Assembly: GCF_002959965.1 (NCBI RefSeq)
Contig: NZ_PREV01000026.1
Coordinates: 1,030,501-1,094,500, forward strand
Source: Microbulbifer pacificus
Lineage (GTDB): Bacteria > Pseudomonadota > Gammaproteobacteria > Pseudomonadales > Cellvibrionaceae
Length of the DNA: 64,000 nucleotides
Reading direction: 5' to 3'
Made by a program: the position numbers and the translations under genes. Below are positions 59,001 through 64,000 of this stretch, piece by piece. How positions within the stretch are numbered: the stretch's first letter is position 1; every line of letters starts with the position of its first letter. Under the pieces are notes generated by a model, which did not search any database, was not told where the DNA came from, and saw nothing but the letters and a program-made list of their open reading frames with translations.

Positions 59001-62000
59001 GTGGAATGCAATACCGTTGCCGGCACTGTCTTCGTAACGATTGATGGCCCAGGTGAAGACCCGGCCGTCCGCCACCGTCTGTTGGGACTGGTTGCCCCGG
59101 CCATAGTAGCTGATGGAGCCGTCTTTCCGTTCCACGGTAAAGTAGTCCGGGTGCCCGGCACTGCCGCCACGGGCCGTGACCAGCAGGTACTGATCAATCT
59201 CGGTACGGTACTGGCTGCCCGGTGCACCATAGTCGCCATCGACCACGAGCAGGCGCTGGCCGTCGAGGCAGAAGCGGTCTTCGGCGCTCCAGGTGATCGG
59301 AGCGGCCTGGCCATCCTGGCTGAGGGTCTGGCGGCAGCGTCCGATGGCGGAGAGGCCACTCAGGCTCCACCCCTGCCCGGCAATGCCATTGCCACTGTGG
59401 CTGCTGTAACTCAGCGCGAGCTCTGGGGCTACACCGGCGGTGCCGGCAGGCACACTGATGGGCACGGTGTAACTGATGCCACCGCGTTCGTCCACCCGGA
59501 AGCTACCGGCCAATGCACCCAGTTCGGCAGACGCCTGCACCTCTGCCGGGTCCAGTGTGGGGGCGGGCGCTGGCGGTGGCGGTGTATCGGCGATGCCCCC
59601 AGAACAACCGGTCGCACAGGGACTCACCTTGCTCCAGAAGGCCTCCTCATTGGTGAGGCCATCGCCATCGGGGTCGTCCTTGGGACCCGAGTCGGTGTTG
59701 CCGAGGAACAGGATTTCCCACCAGTCGGGCAGACCGTCCTCGTCACAATCCCGGGTGTAGGCATCGCCGGTGTTGCATGCGGTGACGGCCCACTCGAAGT
59801 CCTGCTGATAGAGGTAGTCGAAGCTGTGGCTTAAGAGAGTGCTGGTGGCCTGGGTGTATTCCTGGGACTGGGTCATCAGCAGGGCAATTTGCGCGCGCGC
59901 GTGCCCCTCCGCCAGCCGCTGAATAAGCTGTTCCCGGGTATAGGTCACGCTGCCAAAGGTGATCGGCGGGTGGTTTTGATTGGGGAAAAGGCGCGCGTAG
60001 AGTACATCAACAAACTGCTGATCGCTCAGCCCCGCGGGGAAGTTGTCACGCCCGGTTTCGGAGGCCAGGAATGCTTCCGTTACCTGGAGGAGATTGGTGT
60101 GTCCGCTGAGAAGCTGGTAGGTCCAGAATGTCAGAATGCGCTCACTGAACGGCAATGGCGGCTGCAGCAATCCCCGGAACAGGCGGGCGATCGAGAGAAA
60201 CTCGGCCTTCTCGGACGGCGCCGGTTGCCTGTTCCTGATGTCTTCCCACAGTTCGTCGTCGACGCTTTCCCACACGAGCTTGCCGGGCCCATCGGTACCC
60301 CGGGACAGGGCATACACCTGGCTGCTGCCAATGGTGGTGAAATACAGGTGATCCTCCCCGGCCAGCACCGGCGCTTCGGCAATCCCCGCACCGGCCGGGA
60401 AGGTCCACTTGAGGCGGCCGCTCTCGGCGTTCGCCGCATAGAGCACCCCATCCATGGCCCCCACATACAGAATACGCTGCTCATCGACTACCGCCGGCGA
60501 CACGATCTTGCCTCCGGTTTCCAGACGCCACTTTTGTATGGCGTGTGGGGTGATCGCATACAGGCTGTGATCCAAAGACCCCACGTAAACGGTGCCGTCG
60601 AGGCCATCCACTCTCGGGGTGGCCTTAATCAATCCGCCGCTGCGCAGTGTGAACGGCCAGGCGGGTTTTACGCTGCCGTCGGTGGTATCCAGGGCAAACA
60701 GTTTGTCATCGGCGCCCACATACAGGGTGCCGTCCGGGCCGAGGGCCGGGCCAGACAGACTTTCACCGACAATCTCCGTGGCGCGATCGCCATACACAAT
60801 CAGACTGCCGCGCGCGCCGTTCGGGTTTTCGACGGTGGCGCGTACACCCAATTCAAACAGGGCTTTGTACAGGGCACTGTTTTTCACAATCGGGACAGAA
60901 ACATCCAGCATCGACGCCCACTGGAGTGCCGAGGCGGGGAACGTTTGCTGTGTACCCGGGTGGTGCACGGCGGTGAGTGTGATCTTGGCGGCAGGATCTA
61001 TAGCCCAGCCCTGAAGGCGCACACAGGTGCCATTGCATTCCAGCGCACCCGCACTCAGTGCCGGCGCAAAAACGCTGACGGACGTTATCGCCCCAGGCTG
61101 ACTACAGCCGGCCGGATTACAGGCGAGCACCCGATAGCTGTACGTGCCCGGGGACTTGTGGGCCGTGGAGAAGTAGGTACTTTCGCTGGTGGTCTTTATG
61201 GTTTTCCAGGTACCGGGCACTTCCGGGAAGCCGGGCTTTTCCTGCAGGCGGTAGGTCGGCGATACCGGACCACCACTGACGGTTCCCCAGCGCAGCACAA
61301 AGCGGCCACTGAAGGCCTCCGTCAATGCACTGTACCCCTGCGGAAAGAGGGTTTTCCACGCGGTGTCCGGTTCCGCCGTCAAGGTACTCGGGGCCACCGG
61401 GGTTTTCTTGACCACGTCCAGGGCAATTTCCGCACTGGGCGCACTGCAACCGCTCCGGTTACAGGCGTAAGCGCGGAAGCGATAGCGCCTCTCCTCCAGA
61501 TTAAACAGGGAATGCCCCGGCACCTTATTGTTCGCCAGTGAGAGCGGCTGGAACTTGGTGTCCTTGCCGACCCGTAGCCACTCCAGCTCGTAGTAGTCGG
61601 TATTCGCCATGCTGTTCCACGACAGCGCAAATTGACCGCTGGTATTGGCCGGAATTGGCTGGAGTTTATTATCGATCATCAACTGTGAGGGCGCCGCCGG
61701 CGGCTTAAGCGCAGCGACCGTCACCGGGAAGGCGTTCGACAGCTTACTGCTCCCTTCGTTGTCGGTCACGCGTACCTTCAACTGGAAACTGCCCCCATGG
61801 GCCGGCGTCCAGGATTGCTGATAAGGCGCTTTGGTATCGATACCCAGGCGGCTGTTGTCCAGCAAAAACTCAACGGATTTTACCGAGCCATCCGCATCCT
61901 GGGCCTGCGCCGTGAGGGTTACGCTATCGAACTGTTTGATGCTGGTGGGCGGCGACACCAGCCAGCCCGTTGGAGATTTGTTTTCCTGCACCGATACGAA

Positions 62001-63080
62001 AATGTCGGAAGACGCTTTCTTCGCACCCAAATTATCCGTGGCCTCGGCCCAGATTTTAATCGAACTACTGAGCGGGCTGGACGTCCAGTTCACACGATAG
62101 CAGCCAGCGCACTTCGCGGCGTCTAATTTCACCTCACCCAGGGAATATCCTTTGCTGCCTTTCTTTCCATCATTGCGATAGAATTGCACCGACTTAATCC
62201 CATCAAGATCGGTGGCTTCGACATACAGCGTCGGCAACTGGTCTGGGCGATAGGAGCCGCTTGGTGGCTCCTCCCAAGTGACCTTCGGCGCCTCATTGGT
62301 ACGCACCTTCACCGCAACGGCGGAAGTCCAGCCACTGCACTCCAGATCATTGCAGGCCTGGAGTCGGTAGTAGTAGGTATTGCCTTGTGGTTTTTCGTCG
62401 GGCTGGTAGGAAGAGGCTGTTGGTGAGGAAAGACGGACGGCTTTATAAGCTCCCGAGTTTTGTTTTTCCTGCAGCTCAAACCGTTTCACACCAGATGGGC
62501 GTGTCCAGTTCAGAGCGTATTTACCATCTGCTGCGTCGTTTTCCGTCGGCAAATTGGTAAACTCGGGTTTGCTAATCGGGTTGGCGACTTCGACCGAGTC
62601 GTAATCGATAGTGGATGAGGTGGTTTCGAAATAGGCAAAGCACGTGCGCCCGAAAGTGGATGTTTGCACGCTGGCCTCGGCACCTGGCAATGAGTAAGGC
62701 ACTCCATTACAGGGGTAAGGCTCACGACCGTATCGACGATGCACTTCATACCGAAATCCCCAGGTACCCACCTCCGAGACTTCCAGCGAATAGGTGTTAT
62801 TACCCAGATACTTGCCAAGGCTGGCCAGACTTCCCTTGCTCTTACCGTCGTGGGTAACCGTCAAACTGGTCCAGGAACTGACACAGCCACCACCATTGCA
62901 ACCCCCGGTATACGCCTTGGTTTTAATGGTAAGCATACCCGTCGTACTGTTCGCGGGTGTCACGGTCAGATCACTTTCCGCGGCATGAACACCACGAGAG
63001 GTCAGCGCAAGTGATAACAGCAGCGCTACAACGAGCCAGGTATAAAAGGGACAGGACAATGACGTGCGATCAGTAGACAT
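53037..63080 (-). CDS. Giant secreted SpvB/RHS polymorphic toxin with DUF4329 tip (3347 aa)
   Basis: Sec signal (TWLVVALLLSLALTSRGVHA). Residues about 170-690: fibronectin-III/Ig-like domains. About 770-960: PQQ-type beta-propeller (LYVGADDKLFALDTTDGS). About 1000-1110: DUF4214-like (LSDQQFVDVLYARLFP). About 1140: thrombospondin-3-like DEDGLPDWWE. From about 1180: SpvB domain (GGISYTVPISVPAGTAG, ALSYSSHSGNGIAGQGWSLS) with FG-GAP/VCBS repeats (DINGDGRQDLV), then a TcdB-middle-like part. About 2200-2900: RHS YD-repeats. About 2935-3000: RHS core ending NNPLNATDPSG. The tip (from about 3170) is DUF4329: KAFDSADAAATEVL, YHTHPSGDLMF, NNFSGSFVGGD. The Sec signal and absence of PAAR suggest surface or secreted delivery, not type VI. 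Immunity gene coupled downstream. Confidence 0.93.
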   Translation of the reverse strand: MSTDRTSLSCPFYTWLVVALLLSLALTSRGVHAAESDLTVTPANSTTGMLTIKTKAYTGGCNGGGCVSSWTSLTVTHDGKSKGSLASLGKYLGNNTYSLEVSEVGTWGFRYEVHRRYGREPYPCNGVPYSLPGAEASVQTSTFGRTCFAYFETTSSTIDYDSVEVANPISKPEFTNLPTENDAADGKYALNWTRPSGVKRFELQEKQNSGAYKAVRLSSPTASSYQPDEKPQGNTYYYRLQACNDLECSGWTSAVAVKVRTNEAPKVTWEEPPSGSYRPDQLPTLYVEATDLDGIKSVQFYRNDGKKGSKGYSLGEVKLDAAKCAGCYRVNWTSSPLSSSIKIWAEATDNLGAKKASSDIFVSVQENKSPTGWLVSPPTSIKQFDSVTLTAQAQDADGSVKSVEFLLDNSRLGIDTKAPYQQSWTPAHGGSFQLKVRVTDNEGSSKLSNAFPVTVAALKPPAAPSQLMIDNKLQPIPANTSGQFALSWNSMANTDYYELEWLRVGKDTKFQPLSLANNKVPGHSLFNLEERRYRFRAYACNRSGCSAPSAEIALDVVKKTPVAPSTLTAEPDTAWKTLFPQGYSALTEAFSGRFVLRWGTVSGGPVSPTYRLQEKPGFPEVPGTWKTIKTTSESTYFSTAHKSPGTYSYRVLACNPAGCSQPGAITSVSVFAPALSAGALECNGTCVRLQGWAIDPAAKITLTAVHHPGTQQTFPASALQWASMLDVSVPIVKNSALYKALFELGVRATVENPNGARGSLIVYGDRATEIVGESLSGPALGPDGTLYVGADDKLFALDTTDGSVKPAWPFTLRSGGLIKATPRVDGLDGTVYVGSLDHSLYAITPHAIQKWRLETGGKIVSPAVVDEQRILYVGAMDGVLYAANAESGRLKWTFPAGAGIAEAPVLAGEDHLYFTTIGSSQVYALSRGTDGPGKLVWESVDDELWEDIRNRQPAPSEKAEFLSIARLFRGLLQPPLPFSERILTFWTYQLLSGHTNLLQVTEAFLASETGRDNFPAGLSDQQFVDVLYARLFPNQNHPPITFGSVTYTREQLIQRLAEGHARAQIALLMTQSQEYTQATSTLLSHSFDYLYQQDFEWAVTACNTGDAYTRDCDEDGLPDWWEILFLGNTDSGPKDDPDGDGLTNEEAFWSKVSPCATGCSGGIADTPPPPAPAPTLDPAEVQASAELGALAGSFRVDERGGISYTVPISVPAGTAGVAPELALSYSSHSGNGIAGQGWSLSGLSAIGRCRQTLSQDGQAAPITWSAEDRFCLDGQRLLVVDGDYGAPGSQYRTEIDQYLLVTARGGSAGHPDYFTVERKDGSISYYGRGNQSQQTVADGRVFTWAINRYEDSAGNGIAFHYRNDRDGHRIASIGYAFGATTTPGATVEFEYATRPDPMHGYLAGWPLANTQRLTTVTVRGSQGEALRHYQLHYLARQWDTLSRLASIEECAGGLCRPATTFDWRLPSTEFRFELQQTLPLAERNELIGQQTADINGDGRQDLVWMETRITSHPKEPIRHQSIRYRLAEADGFGEERTVFDDGDNRDKNDFYKWHMADVNGDGRSDLLVFRNGRWERYQSQPDPSGDGWVLSTLWGDLGLTDEEARFFDINGDGLVDYVTPHQYRLLEPKGDPAAASYYQFGKSYAIRLVYTPGNVPTGWSGRDDSNLQPADLNGDGQVDLIFGSGSGQTAFVSTGTPGEYQFYHYWSSNQDRKVPMDLMDLNSDGLPDALYRNKNSEEGYYQLNTGNGFGERHALGKIGERRLYADLKGDGQLALIWRDEGRLNMRLWQPDKQRFTAPQLLLTGGDKDSTDLFADIDGDGVREYLRFDDRDLRWHRPRGWDLPHNVIDGIENGLGARTDVTYGGMLDSGHYAHLALTQNGEAACRQNAARAQSQSAHRERWCTQYLTADYRDFFRQRNRDWSEPQSLGKLSPVLEQIGGQFLVTRVESSAPAANDTPGMVDTTGKSAVSYFYGQAQLQAAGRGHLGFHRIRTVDEQTGVETTTRYRQDFPYIGRPAHTEVRTAQGHLLSEADNTWQLYGWQDDWPAQAKHGTTALGPLKPYLAESVEKVYALRNDGQAAGELLKTVTTSTEQDAHGNATRITVTTQAANGDTFSTDTLNQYHSKRINFENPEHNFTGYRELGRLYYTRVTHSRTEGGQSSTAIRSNHFYYHLSGNEAGLLRQKSVDRDLPWGRGLRSFTNNSYDRFGNKVYTYYAPEAAKSRTSRWYYDDRGRFVEREENTFGQTTRKVLSRNAYGQPTRVQDMAGVETAYTYDAFGRQILEHSATGAHNVSLFAQASVQCPAGSAYQHTERSSGGAEQITCFDALARSVRQLNRAFDGSWNIVDTEYDALGRVKHQSQPYQTGGTRYWSTQYYDRTGRVIGTDLPGIQGSNGTPYDTAIDYDGLTTVTTNPKGQVHRETVNVLGEKIQVQDNLGNVQQFQHDAQGKLTKVINKGDGSRHLETVMVYDLRGRKAEMSDPDKGTWRYIYNGADELTEQTDARGQKVENTYDLLGRLQRRIDYRPDGSLEADTRWHYNNDTTWQNGVPPGALARVEETQSGYLKVHTYDSLGRPSETATSFGAGDDHFEKTNYDQYGRPFQVFDAGGDGSWESSAIQHRYNAYGYLAAVSDAEQVNLAPGETYYTVLAMDARGNVTQSVSGNGVTTEKVYDPATGRLQQQTAHVLGLTNIQDQRYQWDSLGNLEHRIDRSGDKNLREDFEYDGLNRLTRSQVQGRAAQTVHYNDLGNITHKSDVGDYRYGSDCVASQNAGPHAVCATEDASGHTVAYHYDANGNMTRDGTGRSFKYSTFDKPTEIKQSGHTTQFKYGPDRARYLRIDIDAQGKRTETRTIGNVEKISGTDGTTEIKRYLPGGALITVSNSGKQRRYLHKDHLGSIDVITDGSGTVEQALSFDAWGQRRNALEWSALLHSERTNFDTRITTRGYTGHEMLDQSGLIHMNGRIYDPKLARFLQADPYLQAPDYSQSHNRYAYVWNNPLNATDPSGYFRLREWVGVIVAVAGAYICGPGCSKLGYTLVGAASGASGAAANGGNIAEGALWGGVSAAAFAGIGSHLSSNYGGTFAGGLNATGYALKIGAHALTGGVMAELQGGKFGHGFAAAGFTAAGTSFNNSNHIGGAGYSVTRVIVAAVIGGTASKLSGGKFANGAATAAFAMAMSSIGRNDVQDVHSTNGDSASAENIAAFQEELDALAADRTLNPYKAFDSADAAATEVLDVTAPLSEKYGLEVGGNIWKSKNGWRYTMPKIGGPGSVSVSTTHIGYHTHPSGDLMFSNRSNNFSGSFVGGDSSWVAKANKPLYLGVQHGGAVRIGICNPGNCSHVGRLGTPPSRVVQ

Positions 63081-63249
63081 ACAAACAGCTTCTGGGCAAA
63101 TAATTTATTGGTTATTTTGGGAGGCAGAATCAGTGGCAGAGTGATTCCCACAGCGCGCCGCGTCTTCACAAGACAGTCTGCGGTAAATAGCGTTGACGAT
63201 AGCGCGCTGCACATCGATCAAAAGGAAAACTATTAACACGCTGAACAGC

Positions 63250-63984
63250 CTAAAAATAGGTGGAGTTGGCGCTACCGATACTGCGCTGCCAAAGTATCGA
63301 CGGGGACTGGGACTGCGCCCCGCCGGCACTTTGCAACACCACCTGTGAGGTATGGGGTGTTTGGAATGCAAAAACCTGATGGCTGTTGGTGTGTACGTAG
63401 AGGCTACCCTCGTCGGCACTCAAGACCGGGGCTGCACTGACGCGCTCCCCTTCCGGCAACGGCATACGCCACCGCTGCTCGCCATCTTCAGCGCGAAGGG
63501 CGAGCAAAACACCACCATAGGTCGCGACATACACAGTGGACGCATCTGCACTGAGCACCGGGCTGGCAATCACACCGCTCTCGGTGGTGACGCGCCAGCG
63601 AATGGCCCCGCTGTTATCCAGCGCCAATACGGAACCGCCCTCCTCGTGCACCGTGCCGACGAACACACGGCCGTCGGAGACGGCGGCCTGATTCATCGCC
63701 ACGCCCACATTCGGTGACGACCACACCAAAGCACCCTCGGGAGAAAAGCGGTAGTAATTGCCGTTAAAGGCACTGAAGTACAAAGCACCGCTTTCCGTTG
63801 CCGTTAACGAGGCTGCGATCGATTCAGGAATCTGAAGAAGAGGCGACGGTCCCCAGGAGTTCGCCGGGGCGAGATTGGCTAATGCCGCGGGTGACAACAA
63901 ACAGAACGTTAAAAACGTAAGGCATATGCGGCGAGGAAAGTGCGCCCAAAGTGCCTGGACGCGCGCAGAAAAATCATGTGACAT
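63250..63984 (-). CDS. Secreted PQQ-like beta-propeller protein (244 aa)
   Basis: Signal peptide (ICLTFLTFCLLSPAALA). Several WD-like PQQ blades follow: GALYFSAFNGNYYRFSPEGA, GRVFVGTVHEEGGSVLALDN, STVYVATYGGVLLALRAEDG, SLYVHTNSHQVFAFQTPHTS. It is too short for a full eight-blade dehydrogenase and has no cofactor-site evidence, so a structural or binding propeller. Same direction as the RHS gene, 169 bp upstream, and the RHS protein contains a similar propeller, suggesting a shared operon and a common partner. Confidence 0.85.
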   Translation of the reverse strand: MSHDFSARVQALWAHFPRRICLTFLTFCLLSPAALANLAPANSWGPSPLLQIPESIAASLTATESGALYFSAFNGNYYRFSPEGALVWSSPNVGVAMNQAAVSDGRVFVGTVHEEGGSVLALDNSGAIRWRVTTESGVIASPVLSADASTVYVATYGGVLLALRAEDGEQRWRMPLPEGERVSAAPVLSADEGSLYVHTNSHQVFAFQTPHTSQVVLQSAGGAQSQSPSILWQRSIGSANSTYF

Positions 63985-64000
63985 TACTCGGGCTCGCTTC

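Noticed and set aside
54132..61541. Long plus-strand frames (550-811 codons) opposite the large RHS gene
   Set aside because: Antisense shadows of a GC-rich coding region; no family likeness, while the minus strand has a complete, domain-consistent protein.
1..64000. CRISPR array, tRNA or rRNA genes
   Set aside because: The only short regular repeats are protein-coding (adhesin). No cloverleaf with a GGTTCGAATCC-like arm or rRNA sequence was seen by eye.

Overview
The window looks like an accessory, island-like part of the chromosome of a free-living, probably marine gammaproteobacterium. Evidence: an IHF-beta homologue, an AsmA protein, a SPOR/FtsN-like protein, a DUF3012 lipoprotein, Bap-type adhesins, RTX proteins and an SpvB/RHS locus. 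The Cellvibrionales/Microbulbifer type of organism is an inference from protein style, not proven. GC-rich blocks (adhesins, AsmA, RHS) alternate with AT-rich ones (two-component system, glycosyltransferase-like gene, protease), and much of the intergenic DNA is transposase debris. No tRNA, rRNA, CRISPR array or phage module was recognised.

Layout. 1-9930 (minus): two tandem giant Bap-type repeat adhesins, the first cut by the window edge. Their 5' ends and proximal upstream regions appear identical over about 1.3 kb. 11.0-15.1 kb: a divergent BvgA/BvgS (EvgA/EvgS)-like two-component pair. TAGGAAA/TAGGAAT heptads lie in its divergent promoter and upstream of both adhesins, suggesting one adhesion regulon. 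15.8-31.2 kb: scattered single genes separated by broken IS3/IS256 copies and pseudogenes. The single genes are a formylglycine-generating-enzyme homologue, a DUF6500-like protein, a lysozyme-inhibitor-like lipoprotein, a ricin-type lectin, a Sec-targeted RTX protein, a three-domain PPC protein, a META lipoprotein, a 1-Cys peroxiredoxin and a small membrane protein. 31.5-33.2 kb: an RHS fragment interrupted by an IS3 copy. 33.7-36.1 kb: asmA-like gene and ihfB-like gene. 36.2-38.1 kb: decayed M48, DUF4197 and RDD genes. 39.2-40.1 kb: a DUF3012 lipoprotein and an FtsN-like SPOR protein. 41.2-48.3 kb: a TPR/glycosyltransferase-like protein, a secreted subtilase, the best IS3 copy, a double-glycine-leader bacteriocin-like precursor and a second RTX protein. 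49.2-64.0 kb (minus): a polymorphic toxin locus. It holds a PQQ-propeller protein and a 3347-residue secreted SpvB/RHS protein with a DUF4329 tip and its candidate immunity gene. Two displaced tip cassettes follow: a toxin-44-like tip with a lipoprotein, then an L,D-transpeptidase-like tip with a membrane protein.

Common theme: almost all intact genes encode exported, surface or secreted products used for adhesion, proteolysis or inter-bacterial antagonism. The BvgAS-like pair is the only transcriptional signalling system present. The strongest hypotheses are (i) a BvgAS-like regulon controlling duplicated Bap adhesins, (ii) an RHS locus that stores orphan toxin/immunity tips by recombination, and (iii) a microcin-like precursor and an RTX gene that share a duplicated upstream region.
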